40,850 nt of DNA from an uncultured Clostridia bacterium (GTDB lineage: Bacteria; Bacillota; Clostridia; Lachnospirales; CAMVHY01). Shown one piece after another: positions 1 through 8,849 of the stretch. Numbering within the stretch: position 1 is the first letter of the stretch; every line of letters begins with the position of its first letter. The position numbers were made by a program, and so were the translations under genes. The notes beneath the pieces were generated by a model that was not told the DNA's origin, ran no database searches, and saw only the letters and a list, made by a program, of their open reading frames with translations. Where the stretch lies: NCBI GenBank assembly GCA_947073045.1, contig CAMTJU010000012.1, positions 1 to 40,850 on the forward strand, read 5' to 3'.

Positions 1-2005
1 CCGCCTTTTTTATATTTGCATAAATTCCACGACCTTCCCTGACAGCTTCTACTATTGTAGAAAAATTATCGTCGGTTAAAATCATGTCGGCTGCACTTTT
101 TGCAACATCCGTTCCAGTTAAACCCATTGCGCAACCAATATCAGCTATTTTTAAAGCTGGTGCATCATTTACTCCATCGCCTGTCATAGCTACAACAGCT
201 TTATTATTTTGAAATGCTTTTACGATTTTAACTTTGTGCTGTGGCGAAACTCTGGCAAATACACTGTAATTAAAAATTTTTTTGCTAAGCTCACTATCGC
301 TTATTTTTTCAAGCTCACTTCCATTCATAGATTTATCAGTTGATTGCATAATACCAAGTTTTTTTGCAATAGCTTCGGCAGTTATGACATGATCACCCGT
401 AATCATAACAGGTTTAATTCCGGCTATTTTGCATTCTTTTACAGCTAAAGCAACTTCTTGGCGCGGTGGATCTATCATTCCAATTAGACCTGAAAAAATC
501 AAATCATTTTCAATTTTAGAATCACCTTCGCGAAAATAATTTGACTTTTTATATGCAATTGCCAAAACTCTCAAAGCTTTTGAAGCCATATTTTTATTGT
601 CAGTGGCAATTTTTTTTCGCATATCAAAATTCAATTCACATATTTCGCCATGCTTGAAATAATATTTGCAATGTGAAAGCAAAACATCTGGCGCACCTTT
701 GGTAATTATAAAATATTCATCATTTTTTTTATGTATAGTTGTCATTAATTTTCTTTGAGAATCGAAAGCAATTTCACTCACACGCAAATATTCTTTTTCC
801 AAAATATTTTTATCTATCCCAGAATCTATTGCCGCTAAAACTAGAGAAGCTTCTGTAGCTTCACCTATTGTTTCATATTCCTGATTAGAATTTTTTTTCA
901 ATACAACATTATTGCATAAACATGCTTGTTTTAAAATTTCATTCTCATTGTCCAAATAATTTTTTATTTCAACCACACGCATTTTATTTTGAGTAAGAGT
1001 ACCTGTTTTGTCAGAACATATTACATTTGCACAACCTAATGTTTCTACTGCAGGCAATTTTTTTACAATTGCATTTTGTTTTGCCATACGCCTTACTCCT
1101 ATTGCTAAAACAATTGTGACGATAGCGGGTAATCCTTCAGGAATTGCAGCAACTGCCAAACTTACACTCGTCATAAACATTTCAAATGGAGCAACTTTGC
1201 GAAATAAACCCATTAGAAAAATAATTGCGCATATAAAAAGTGCGCCAATACCAAGAATTTTTCCAGTATGGTCCAATTTTTTTTGAAGCGGCGTTTGGAC
1301 GTTGTCGTCCGACATAATCATATCCGCTATTTTTCCAACTTGTGTATCCATACCCGTTGCAACTACAAGCGCTTTTGCACGACCATAACTTACGTAACTT
1401 CCGCAATAAATCATATTTATTCTGTCAGCTAAAAGAGTGTCTGTATCGAGCACCTTTAATGCATTTTTTTCACTAGCTATAGATTCGCCAGTAAGTGCAG
1501 CTTCCTCAAGTTTTAAATTTACACTTGAAACAAGCCTTGCGTCTGCGGGGACAAAATCTCCTGTTTCAACTACAATTAAATCTCCAACAACTATTTCATG
1601 TGCACAAATATTTTTTATTATTCCATCACGAATAACTTTTGCATTTGGGACCGTCATTTTTTTTAAAGCTTCTATTGAGCGCTCTGCCTTGTTTTCTTGC
1701 ACAAATCCCATTATTGCGTTGGCAGTTACAATTACCAAAATTATTATTGGATCTATGTAATCATTATTATGCTCGATAAAGCTTACTAAAAATGAAATTA
1801 GTGCCGCAATTAACAAAACAATAACCATAAAATCGTTAAACTGAGCAAAAAATTTTTTTAACATGCTGTTTTTATTTTTTTCTTGAATAATATTGGGGCC
1901 ATTTTTTTTCAAGCGCCTGTCAGCTTCAAAGCTATTCAATCCATTTTTTATATCCGTTTTTAAAATATTTGATATGTCAGGCAAATTTTTATCATGATAA
2001 TTCAT
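1..2005 (-). CDS. Calcium-type P-type (P2) cation-transporting ATPase, partial
   Basis: An ATP-driven membrane pump, probably moving Ca2+ out of the cytoplasm. About 668 residues are visible; the C-terminal membrane helices (M5-M10) lie beyond the window. In order the protein shows an N-terminal cation-ATPase domain, membrane helices M1-M2, an actuator domain with LTGES, helix M4 with PEGLPA (the glutamate is a Ca2+ ligand in this family), the phosphorylation loop DKTGTLTQNK, a nucleotide-binding domain with KGAPD, and the hinge motif TGDGVNDAP. PEGLPA with this loop order fits the P2A/PMCA-like pumps common in Firmicutes; it lacks the CPC motif of heavy-metal P1B pumps. The ATG at 2003-2005 follows a GGAG about 7 bases upstream that lies inside a hairpin (2014-2039). 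Ion specificity cannot be settled without the missing helices. Confidence 0.93.
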   Translation of the reverse strand, partial: MNYHDKNLPDISNILKTDIKNGLNSFEADRRLKKNGPNIIQEKNKNSMLKKFFAQFNDFMVIVLLIAALISFLVSFIEHNNDYIDPIIILVIVTANAIMGFVQENKAERSIEALKKMTVPNAKVIRDGIIKNICAHEIVVGDLIVVETGDFVPADARLVSSVNLKLEEAALTGESIASEKNALKVLDTDTLLADRINMIYCGSYVSYGRAKALVVATGMDTQVGKIADMIMSDDNVQTPLQKKLDHTGKILGIGALFICAIIFLMGLFRKVAPFEMFMTSVSLAVAAIPEGLPAIVTIVLAIGVRRMAKQNAIVKKLPAVETLGCANVICSDKTGTLTQNKMRVVEIKNYLDNENEILKQACLCNNVVLKKNSNQEYETIGEATEASLVLAAIDSGIDKNILEKEYLRVSEIAFDSQRKLMTTIHKKNDEYFIITKGAPDVLLSHCKYYFKHGEICELNFDMRKKIATDNKNMASKALRVLAIAYKKSNYFREGDSKIENDLIFSGLIGMIDPPRQEVALAVKECKIAGIKPVMITGDHVITAEAIAKKLGIMQSTDKSMNGSELEKISDSELSKKIFNYSVFARVSPQHKVKIVKAFQNNKAVVAMTGDGVNDAPALKIADIGCAMGLTGTDVAKSAADMILTDDNFSTIVEAVREGRGIYANIKKA

Positions 2006-2013
2006 TTGTAATC

Positions 2014-2039
2014 ACTCCATTAAAAATTTTCTATGGAGT
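2014..2039 (-). promoter_or_regulatory. Hairpin covering the ribosome binding site of the P-type ATPase gene
   Basis: Read on the minus strand, ACTCCAT and ATGGAGT form a perfect 7-bp stem around a 12-base AT-rich loop. The right arm contains the GGAG Shine-Dalgarno sequence of the downstream ATPase gene. Pairing would hide the ribosome binding site. A role in translational control is inference. Confidence 0.45.
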
Positions 2040-2142
2040 ATTTATATTTTTTTTAGGACAACTTTATGACAATATTTTATTAGGGATAATGTTTTTTTGT
2101 TTCTTTTTTTTATAAAGAGCTCGTTTTGTTTTTCCAAAACAA

Positions 2143-2172
2143 AAATTTTATTTCTTACTTTAAATAAAATTT
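2143..2172. repeat. Perfect 11-bp inverted repeat with 8-base spacer
   Basis: AAATTTTATTT and AAATAAAATTT flank the spacer CTTACTTT. It lies between the rplT terminator and the ATPase gene. It is all A/T in its arms, so it may be a weak second terminator structure or a chance palindrome in AT-rich DNA. Confidence 0.35.
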
Positions 2173-2179
2173 ATCAATG

Positions 2180-2218
2180 CACAAAAAAAAGTAAGGAAAA
2201 TAATTTTTTCCTTACTTT
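2180..2218 (-). terminator. Rho-independent terminator of the infC-rpmI-rplT operon
   Basis: On the minus strand AAAGTAAGGAAAA pairs with its exact complement around a 5-base loop (2188-2218), followed by a run of eight T. It sits about 30 bases after the rplT stop codon. Confidence 0.9.
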
Positions 2219-2248
2219 GCGCTAAAAATTCAAATCAAAATTTTTTAT

Positions 2249-2602
2249 TTAATTTTTTTTGATAACCTTTTCAACAAGATTCGCAAAAGCTTTTGAATCA
2301 TTTACGGCTAATTGAGCAAGCATTTTTCTGTTTATGTTTATATTAGCCTTTTTTAATCCATTCATAAGCTTGCTGTAAGAAACGCCATTTTGACGGGCTG
2401 CTGCATTTATTCTTACAATCCACAAACGACGATATTCTCTTTTAGTTTGCTTGCGACCTGCAAATGAACTAGCCAATGCCCTCATAACAGATTGCTTAGC
2501 AATTCTGTACTGTTTACTTCTTGCTCCAACAAAACCTTTTGCAAGTTTTAATATTTTCTTATGTTTTTTTCTGGCATTTAAAGCACCTTTTACTCTTGCC
2601 AT
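2249..2602 (-). CDS. rplT: Large ribosomal subunit protein bL20
   Basis: 117 residues, the usual length for bL20. The very basic N-terminus ([19 protein letters not shown]) and the internal segment [19 protein letters not shown] are typical of the family. It binds 23S rRNA and is needed early in 50S assembly; in Bacillus it also represses its own operon by binding the infC leader RNA. It is the last gene of infC-rpmI-rplT and is followed by a strong terminator. A GGAGG motif just upstream supports the ATG start. Confidence 0.98.
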   Translation of the reverse strand: MARVKGALNARKKHKKILKLAKGFVGARSKQYRIAKQSVMRALASSFAGRKQTKREYRRLWIVRINAAARQNGVSYSKLMNGLKKANININRKMLAQLAVNDSKAFANLVEKVIKKN

Positions 2603-2615
2603 TTTAAATCCTCCT

Positions 2616-2804
2616 CTATATCATTTTTTTGTATTGGTTTTCAAAAGCAGAACTTATAAGCGTAGATTTTCTTAAATTTCTTTTGCGCTTTGAATTTTTA
2701 AATCCTAAGATATGTTGCTTATTAGCCTTATATCTTTTTAATTTACCGCTACCAGTTAATTTAAAACGTTTTACAACTGCCTTTTTAGTTTTAATTTTAG
2801 GCAT
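2616..2804 (-). CDS. rpmI: Large ribosomal subunit protein bL35
   Basis: 62 residues starting [18 protein letters not shown], the standard bL35 N-terminus, with the conserved basic core ([17 protein letters not shown]). A longer in-frame reading upstream exists, but the ATG at 2802-2804 is preceded by GGAGG at the right distance and gives the family's normal length. It sits between infC and rplT. bL35 is a small structural protein of the 50S subunit. Confidence 0.98.
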   Translation of the reverse strand: MPKIKTKKAVVKRFKLTGSGKLKRYKANKQHILGFKNSKRKRNLRKSTLISSAFENQYKKMI

Positions 2805-2820
2805 TATAATTCCCTCCAAA

Positions 2821-3333
2821 TTATTTTTTTGTAATTGGTGCAAGTATAAGAAATACACTGCGGTTTTCAAAAGTTGCCGGTTTTTCAATCAAACAAATTC
2901 CATTTAATTTATCAATAAATTCTCTTATAAGTGCATTTGCAGATTCTTTGTGACCCATCTCGCGTCCACGAAATTTTATTGATAATTTGACTTTGTTGCC
3001 TTCATTCAAAAACTGAATAGCTTTTTTAATTTTTACTTCTAAATCATGTGTATCAATATTTAATGAAATTCTAATTTCTTTTACAACAAATACCTTTTGC
3101 CTTTTTCGAGCTTCCTTTTCCCTCTTTATTTGCTCATATCGATATTTACTGTAATTAATAATTTTACAAACCGGTGGTTTTGCATCAGGTGAAATCTTAA
3201 CTAAATCTAATTGTTTTTCTTGCGCAATCTTTCTTGCCTGCGCAATCGGCACAATACCTAACTGAGTTCCATCAGAATCAATTAAGCGTACTTGTTTATC
3301 GCGAATCCTTTCGTTAATAAATAAATCTGTAAT
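2821..3333 (-). CDS. infC: Translation initiation factor IF-3, ATT start codon
   Basis: 170 residues. IF-3 binds the 30S subunit, prevents premature 50S joining and checks start codon and initiator tRNA. The N-terminal domain ([18 protein letters not shown]) and C-terminal domain with the KEIRIS and [14 protein letters not shown] segments are complete. No ATG or GTG lies at the expected N-terminus: the first standard start, a GTG at 3252, would remove 27 conserved residues. An ATT at 3331-3333, eight bases after GGAGG, starts the protein exactly where IF-3 begins. AUU is the known start of infC in Escherichia coli, where it lets IF-3 discriminate against its own mRNA. First gene of infC-rpmI-rplT, behind a structured leader. 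Confidence 0.96.
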   Translation of the reverse strand: MTDLFINERIRDKQVRLIDSDGTQLGIVPIAQARKIAQEKQLDLVKISPDAKPPVCKIINYSKYRYEQIKREKEARKRQKVFVVKEIRISLNIDTHDLEVKIKKAIQFLNEGNKVKLSIKFRGREMGHKESANALIREFIDKLNGICLIEKPATFENRSVFLILAPITKK

Positions 3334-3477
3334 AATTTACACCTCCATTTAAAATTAAGCAAAAAAAAACTGACAAAAAGATGTCAGCCGATAGTAAACT
3401 ATCATATGAAATAACCAGACACTATAAATAAGTGCAAGGTGAAAAGCCAACACTTTTTCTTTTTATTATTAAACACG
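3334..3477 (-). ncRNA. Structured 5' leader of the infC operon (L20-leader type)
   Basis: About 145 transcribed bases separate the infC promoter from the start codon. The leader contains a GTGTTGGCTTTTCACCTTGCAC segment, a hairpin GATAGT/ACTATC (3390-3403) and, just before the ribosome binding site, a terminator-like hairpin CTGACA/TGTCAG with a T9 run. In Bacillus subtilis, L20 binding to such a leader attenuates infC-rpmI-rplT. The family assignment rests on position and general appearance; a covariance-model search would settle it. Confidence 0.6.
3361..3387 (-). terminator. Attenuator hairpin upstream of infC
   Basis: CTGACA and TGTCAG (3370-3387) form a 6-bp stem with a 6-base loop, followed on the minus strand by nine T. 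It lies only about 20 bases before the infC ribosome binding site, so it must be conditional rather than a plain end of transcription. Confidence 0.7.
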
Positions 3478-3483
3478 AGTTTA

Positions 3484-3512
3484 ATTGTAACACAAAAAAA
3501 TATTTATGTCAA
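3484..3512 (-). promoter_or_regulatory. Promoter of the infC operon
   Basis: On the minus strand TTGACA (3507-3512), a 17-base spacer and TACAAT (3484-3489) form a near-consensus housekeeping sigma promoter. Transcription would start near 3477. Confidence 0.85.
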
Positions 3513-3513
3513 A

Positions 3514-3541
3514 CATAAAAAAAGAAGGACAAATGTCCTTC
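3514..3541 (-). terminator. Rho-independent terminator after mutS
   Basis: GAAGGACA and TGTCCTTC (3524-3541) form a perfect 8-bp stem with a 2-base loop, followed by seven T on the minus strand. It closes the mutS transcription unit and abuts the infC promoter. Confidence 0.88.
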
Positions 3542-3566
3542 ATAAAATTAATCTCAAAAAACATTT

Positions 3567-6152
3567 TCAAACTTTATTTTGTAGAACAGTAATTGTGCGT
3601 AAAATTTCGCGTACGGACATTTTTTTTATGTCTATTTTCTTCAATTCTTTTATAATTATGCGATTGGCTTCTTCATCAAAGGGTTTTTTAACTGCATAAA
3701 ACACTTCTTTTGCTTCTGAATTATTATTTTTTTCCTTGTCATTGTCATCAAGCATTGCAAAAATTTCCTGTGCACGCTTTACAATTTGTTCTGGCAATCC
3801 CGCCAATCTTGCAACATAAATTCCATAGCTATGATTAATATCGCCAGGAACAATTTTTCTCAAAAAAATAACATTGTCGCCATCTTCTTTAACAGCTGCA
3901 CAATAATTTTTTACTCCGGAAATTTTACCTTCCAGCTCCGTCAATTCATGATAATGCGTAGCAAAAAGAGTTTTGCAGCCAAGATTTTGTGAAATATATT
4001 CAATAACTGACCAAGCTATGCTTAATCCATCATAAGTTCCCGTACCGCGCCCAACTTCATCTATTATAACCAAACTGTTTTTAGTAGCACAATGCAAAAT
4101 ATTTGCAACTTCATTCATTTCAACCATAAAAGTACTTTGGCCGCTTGCTAAATCATCTGAGGCCCCTACCCTGGTAAAAATTTTATCAACAACGCCGATA
4201 GAAGCACTCGAAGCTGGAATAAAGCAACCAATTTGTGCCATTAAGACAATTAATGCAATTTGGCGCATATAAGTTGATTTACCTGCCATATTAGGACCAG
4301 TTATAACAGATAATCTGTCATTACTCAAATTTAAAAATGTGTCATTAGGAACAAATGCGGAGCCTATAAATTTTTCAACAACCGGATGACGACCATCCTT
4401 TATGTCAATAACTCCAGAGTTATTGACAATCGGCTTGATATATTTATTTTTATCTGAGACATCTGCAAATGATAAAATTACGTCAATTACTGAAATCAAA
4501 TAAGCAGTTTTTTGAATCCGCGAAATATGCATCGATATATTTTTTACAACATCCATAAATATTTCATATTCAAGCTGATTTATTTTTTCTTGGGCATTAA
4601 ATATATCGTCCTCAATTTTTTTAAGCTGTTCAGTAAAAAATCTCTCGCAGTTAGCAAGAGTTTGTTTTCTTATGTAATAATCCGGCACTAAATCTTTATA
4701 TGAATTACTAATTTCTATGTAATAACCAAAAACTTTGTTGTTTCTTATTTTTAATTTTTTTATACCAGTTTTTTCGCGCTCACTTTCTTCTAAATCCGCA
4801 ATTATTTTTGCACTATTTTCACGAATCTGACGCAAATCATCTAATTCTTTATTGAATCCAGATTTTATAAAATTTTTTTCTCGCACATTAAAAGAAGCTT
4901 CCTGAACAATTGAAGATGTAATAAGATTATAAATATCCTCGAGAATATCAAACTGGTTATAAATTTGCACTGCGTATTCTGACTTAAACATTCCTATAAT
5001 ATTTCTGATATCAGGCAAATGCTTAAGGGAATTACCTAAACAAATCAAATCTTTTGCATTTGCACTATTCATTGCAACCTTGCTAAGTAATCTTTCAATA
5101 TCATAAATAGTATTAAGCAATTCTTTTAGTTCTTCACGAGAAATATTGTCATTTAAAAATTCATCTGTAAAATCCAATCTTTTATTTATTTCATAAACAT
5201 TTATAAGCGGTTGCTCAATCCATTTTCTGATTAATCTTGAACCCATAGCAGTTTTTGTTTTATCAAGAACCCAAATGAGTGAACCTTTTTTGGATTTATC
5301 ACGATTTGTTTGCGTAAGCTCCAAATTTTTTCTTGAGGCAATATCAATTATCATAAAATCACTGTTAAAATATTTTTTCAAATCAGTTATTTGTGCCTGG
5401 AAACTTTTTTGTATTTGATAAAGATATTCCAATAAAGCACCTGATGCAATAATACAAAGATTATCTGATTTTTGATTTTCGAAGCCAAACCCATAAAGAT
5501 TTAACGTTTTAAAATGCTCACATAAATTATTGTAAGCTGTATCAAAATTAAAAGCCCAATCAAAAAATTTTTCAGCTTTGACGTTAAATATATCATAGAA
5601 AGATTTTTCAAGTTTAGAGCATTCATCATTTATAATAATCTCGGCTGGGTTGAATTTAGCTAACTCATCCAAAACTTTTCTTTCGTCTACTTGTTCCAAA
5701 GCTAATGTCAAAAACTCGCCCGTTGTCACATCAACAGCCGAAATTCCATAATCATCACTTTTTTTATAAACACAAACAATATAATTATTTTTTGATTCAT
5801 CCAAAACATTTGTATCATCTAAAGTACCTTTGGTAACTACGCGAATAACTTGGCGCTTTACCAAAGTTTTAACTTTTTTTGGATCTTCCACTTGTTCCGC
5901 AATAGCAACTTTATAACCACGCTCAACAAGTTTAGCAATATAACTATCAGCCGAATGATAAGGCACACCGCACATTGGTGCACGATCTTTTTGCCCACAT
6001 TCTTTACCTGTCAAAGTTAATTCAAGTTCTTTAGAAACAATAACTGCATCGTCAAAGAACATTTCATAAAAATCGCCAAGCCTAAAAAAAAGAATACAAT
6101 CTTTGTATTCATTTTTTATATCCATATATTGTTGCATCATTGGTGAAAACAT
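3567..6152 (-). CDS. mutS: DNA mismatch repair protein MutS
   Basis: 861 residues, normal for MutS1. It binds base mismatches and small loops and starts repair. The N-terminus carries the mismatch-reading motif in GDFYEMFFDDA (F-x-E), followed by connector, lever/clamp and ATPase domains. The ATPase shows Walker A GPNMAGKST near residue 620, the signature and Walker B in IIDEVGRGTGTYDG near 700, and the conserved FATHYHELTEL. The signature serine of the usual GRGTST is glycine here. The start MFSPMMQQYMDIKN aligns with the family N-terminus. It lies eight bases after radC and is probably co-transcribed with it and the DUF402 gene. No mutL is visible; in many Firmicutes it follows mutS, but here a terminator and infC follow. 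Confidence 0.98.
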   Translation of the reverse strand: MFSPMMQQYMDIKNEYKDCILFFRLGDFYEMFFDDAVIVSKELELTLTGKECGQKDRAPMCGVPYHSADSYIAKLVERGYKVAIAEQVEDPKKVKTLVKRQVIRVVTKGTLDDTNVLDESKNNYIVCVYKKSDDYGISAVDVTTGEFLTLALEQVDERKVLDELAKFNPAEIIINDECSKLEKSFYDIFNVKAEKFFDWAFNFDTAYNNLCEHFKTLNLYGFGFENQKSDNLCIIASGALLEYLYQIQKSFQAQITDLKKYFNSDFMIIDIASRKNLELTQTNRDKSKKGSLIWVLDKTKTAMGSRLIRKWIEQPLINVYEINKRLDFTDEFLNDNISREELKELLNTIYDIERLLSKVAMNSANAKDLICLGNSLKHLPDIRNIIGMFKSEYAVQIYNQFDILEDIYNLITSSIVQEASFNVREKNFIKSGFNKELDDLRQIRENSAKIIADLEESEREKTGIKKLKIRNNKVFGYYIEISNSYKDLVPDYYIRKQTLANCERFFTEQLKKIEDDIFNAQEKINQLEYEIFMDVVKNISMHISRIQKTAYLISVIDVILSFADVSDKNKYIKPIVNNSGVIDIKDGRHPVVEKFIGSAFVPNDTFLNLSNDRLSVITGPNMAGKSTYMRQIALIVLMAQIGCFIPASSASIGVVDKIFTRVGASDDLASGQSTFMVEMNEVANILHCATKNSLVIIDEVGRGTGTYDGLSIAWSVIEYISQNLGCKTLFATHYHELTELEGKISGVKNYCAAVKEDGDNVIFLRKIVPGDINHSYGIYVARLAGLPEQIVKRAQEIFAMLDDNDKEKNNNSEAKEVFYAVKKPFDEEANRIIIKELKKIDIKKMSVREILRTITVLQNKV

Positions 6153-6160
6153 AATATCAA

Positions 6161-6859
6161 CTACTTTCTGTCATATTCAGCAAGAGTATTTCTCTCGACA
6201 AAACTATAATAATCATTTCCTGAAACAACTATATGATCAAGAACTTCAATATTAAGTGGCTCAAGTGCTCCAATTATTTTTTTTGTTGATTCAATGTCAG
6301 CTTTTGAAGGCAAAAATGAACCACTTGGATGATTATGTACAAGTACAATACTAGTTGCTTGATATTTAAGAGCAATCTCAACAATCTTTCTAGGATAAAT
6401 TGGTGTTTCATCAACTGTGCCTACGGTAACCAAAACTGACTCAATTAATTTTCTTTGTGCATTGAGGCAAATTATAAAAAAGTGTTCGACAATTCTTCCA
6501 AGCATTAATGAAACTGAGTAATTGCCAATCTTTTTTGTTGAATTCAAAATTGGTTTTTCAAACAAAAATTTATTTGTAGAATATCTTCTGGCAAGTGATG
6601 GAATCATTGCAATCAAAACTGCCGTATTAAGGCTGACATTGCATTTATTCATAATAACAATTGGATCAGCTTCAAACAAATTTGTAAGTGAGCCAAATTC
6701 ATCAATCATCTTATGCGCTAATTCATTTGTATCACGCATCGGCAGACAATAAAACAAAAGCAATTCTAAAACTTGATGATCGTCAAACGAATCCAATCCA
6801 TAATCAATAAAACGCTTGCGGACACGTTCTCTGTGCCCTTTATGTAAATTTTTTTTCAT
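6161..6859 (-). CDS. radC: RadC/JAB-domain protein
   Basis: 232 residues. An N-terminal helix-hairpin-helix-like region (residues about 1-100) is followed by the RadC JAB1/MPN metalloprotease-like domain with HNHPSG near residue 175 and the downstream S-x-x-D ligand in PSKADIESTKK. The fold and zinc ligands are those of the family, but its biochemical role remains unclear and a DNA repair function has been questioned. An AGGTG eight bases upstream supports the ATG. It lies between the DUF402 gene and mutS with very short gaps, so the three probably form one operon. Confidence 0.95.
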   Translation of the reverse strand: MKKNLHKGHRERVRKRFIDYGLDSFDDHQVLELLLFYCLPMRDTNELAHKMIDEFGSLTNLFEADPIVIMNKCNVSLNTAVLIAMIPSLARRYSTNKFLFEKPILNSTKKIGNYSVSLMLGRIVEHFFIICLNAQRKLIESVLVTVGTVDETPIYPRKIVEIALKYQATSIVLVHNHPSGSFLPSKADIESTKKIIGALEPLNIEVLDHIVVSGNDYYSFVERNTLAEYDRK

Positions 6860-6870
6860 ATGTCAAACAC

Positions 6871-7326
6871 CTAGAAATCAGTAAATTTATAAAAAATATT
6901 GTTATAAATCAAATTAAGCAATCGATTCGTTTTTCTTAATGCATCTTTAGCCATTTCGACAGTAATTAAATTAAGATCCATAGCTTGTGCTATTTCATCT
7001 AAATCTAAAACTCTAACTTTTCCATCACTTTCTATTATAACATCTGCAAGTAAATCTTCAACTACATAATTATTTTTATCAATAACCACATTAACAATAT
7101 CGCAATAATAAAATAAGAAACGTTTATCTTCATCATAAAGTTTGCTTACTTTAAAACCTTCCTTAATAAAAACACAAGATCGCCCACTAGAAAAATTTTT
7201 TTTAGTATTTAGTGTAGTATTCCATTTTGTAATTATGACATCACTATCAACACGAAGTATATCATCACTGAGCAAAATTTTTTCATCAGGGATAAACCTT
7301 CGCCGATATAGATTAATTTTTTGCAA
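6871..7326 (-). CDS. DUF402 family protein
   Basis: About 151 residues with a DUF402-type core: an aromatic-rich strand (FLFYYCDIVNVVID) leads into NYVVEDLLADVIIESDGKVRVLDLDEIAQA. Family members of this fold include nucleoside tri- and diphosphate phosphatases and RNA-binding FAU-1-like proteins; which activity applies here is unknown. A longer reading starts at GTG 7350, but that codon lies only a few bases from a -10-like TAAAAT (7360-7365). The TTG at 7324-7326 has AGGTGA five bases upstream, so I prefer it. First gene of a likely operon with radC and mutS. Confidence 0.82.
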   Translation of the reverse strand: MQKINLYRRRFIPDEKILLSDDILRVDSDVIITKWNTTLNTKKNFSSGRSCVFIKEGFKVSKLYDEDKRFLFYYCDIVNVVIDKNNYVVEDLLADVIIESDGKVRVLDLDEIAQAMDLNLITVEMAKDALRKTNRLLNLIYNNIFYKFTDF

Positions 7327-7489
7327 AATAATCACCTGCCCAAGTTTCACTTTGGTAATATTTTATCACAAAATGACAAATATTGCGCAAAGAAAAACTT
7401 TAAAAGCATTTGATTTATAAATACATTGACTTTTTTTTGAAAGAAATTAATTAAAAATATGCACGCAATTATTTTGCATTCATAAGCAA

Positions 7490-8755
7490 TTAAACCAATT
7501 CGGCCAATTTTTCAACAGCTACATATATATCAGAAATTTTGTACCACGTTCCAAAATCAACAAGACCTGTCGATGGCAAATAAAATATTTGCTGAAAAGT
7601 TTGTACAGCTCTGCGCGTCATGTCTCCAAATATTCCATCAACTCTTAATTTTGGAATTGCGGGATAATTTCTGCTTATTGCCAGCAATTGATTTTGTATT
7701 GTACGTACGTCATTTCCTCGCGACCCAACTTGCAAAACTGTTCCTGGAAAAGACGATGGAACTCCAGAAACTTTTCTAGCTTGTTCAAGATAAATATCTT
7801 GCCCGTAATAATTGCGCAAAATATTTATTGCGTTATATCCTTGATCACCAAGATATTTTGAACCCCATTGCGACATCCAATTCGGACAACTTACTCTAAT
7901 TCCGTCACAATATTGAGCTAAAAGCGGCTGGCGTATTCCAAACTTCGTTATATAAGTATTAAACATTTCGTCTACTATAACCGATATTGATTTATAAATA
8001 TTTCTGCCATAAATAAAAGCGTGATCGTATGCTGTAGAAGAAGTAATCGTAAAATTATAACCTTTGTTTCTATACCATTCGGTAAACACGCGATTCAATG
8101 CAAACGAAATTATTGCAAGAACATTAGCACGAATAGTTGCGTCTGGCCAGGTTGAATAAATCTCGCTGCACGCAACATTTTTTATATAATCCTTAAACAA
8201 AATATAATAATTAGAAGCTGAAGTATCGCTTGGAACTCCATCATGCACTACTATATATTCTGGAATAACGACTTCATCTAAAACAATTTCACCAGTTGGA
8301 GGATTCAATGGCTTTACTGCATCCTCAGGAATTTTTGGATCATAATTACCCCACAAAGTATTCGGACCAATATTAATTACAATAGGTGCAGCATCTTGCG
8401 CTCCAGTTTCTGTATTTATCTGCTGCAATGCCATTGAGTTAGATAAAATTTGTGTTCCGTTAACATCTACATTCCTGTATCCTTGCATTTTTGTTTCTAT
8501 ATTGTATGTTGCATATGGTTTTACGCTTTGCTCCGATTCAAGTGAATATTCCTCAGGTGGCGCAGGTAAATTTATTATAGGCGTTTGGCCGGATTCATCC
8601 GTTATTAATTCCTCGACTATATCACCATTGTCATTTTTCACTGTAACCTGAACATTTGCAAGCGGCATTCCAATACTTATATCATTGACTTGAATCTGCA
8701 AACTACCTGTACTTTCTTGCATAGCATCAAAATATCTTTTGCTCAAATTTTGCAT
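7490..8755 (-). CDS. sleC: SleC-like spore cortex-lytic protein with SpoIID/LytB and peptidoglycan-binding domains
   Basis: 421 residues, close to clostridial SleC. The N-terminal part (about 15-180) is a carboxypeptidase-regulatory-like/prosequence region with no signal peptide. Residues about 185-330 form a SpoIID/LytB-type domain: VACSEIYSTWPDATIRANVL holds the expected catalytic glutamate, and SSTAYDHAF, QYCDGIRVSCPN and MSQWGSKYLGDQGYNAINIL follow. Residues about 340-400 are a PG_binding_1 repeat (VGSRGNDVRTIQNQL, VDGIFGDMTRRAVQTFQ). SleC is made as a precursor in the spore, activated by Csp proteases, and cleaves cortex peptidoglycan during germination. No csp gene is in view. A very strong GGAGGGG precedes the ATG. 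The gene could instead be a SleC relative with another sporulation role. Confidence 0.8.
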   Translation of the reverse strand: MQNLSKRYFDAMQESTGSLQIQVNDISIGMPLANVQVTVKNDNGDIVEELITDESGQTPIINLPAPPEEYSLESEQSVKPYATYNIETKMQGYRNVDVNGTQILSNSMALQQINTETGAQDAAPIVINIGPNTLWGNYDPKIPEDAVKPLNPPTGEIVLDEVVIPEYIVVHDGVPSDTSASNYYILFKDYIKNVACSEIYSTWPDATIRANVLAIISFALNRVFTEWYRNKGYNFTITSSTAYDHAFIYGRNIYKSISVIVDEMFNTYITKFGIRQPLLAQYCDGIRVSCPNWMSQWGSKYLGDQGYNAINILRNYYGQDIYLEQARKVSGVPSSFPGTVLQVGSRGNDVRTIQNQLLAISRNYPAIPKLRVDGIFGDMTRRAVQTFQQIFYLPSTGLVDFGTWYKISDIYVAVEKLAELV

Positions 8756-8849
8756 AATAAAACCCCTCCAAAAAAATGATATATAATTATTTATGTAAAA
8801 TAGAAAAAAAGCGTTACAAATTTATTTTGATAACAGGAGAAATTTTAAT

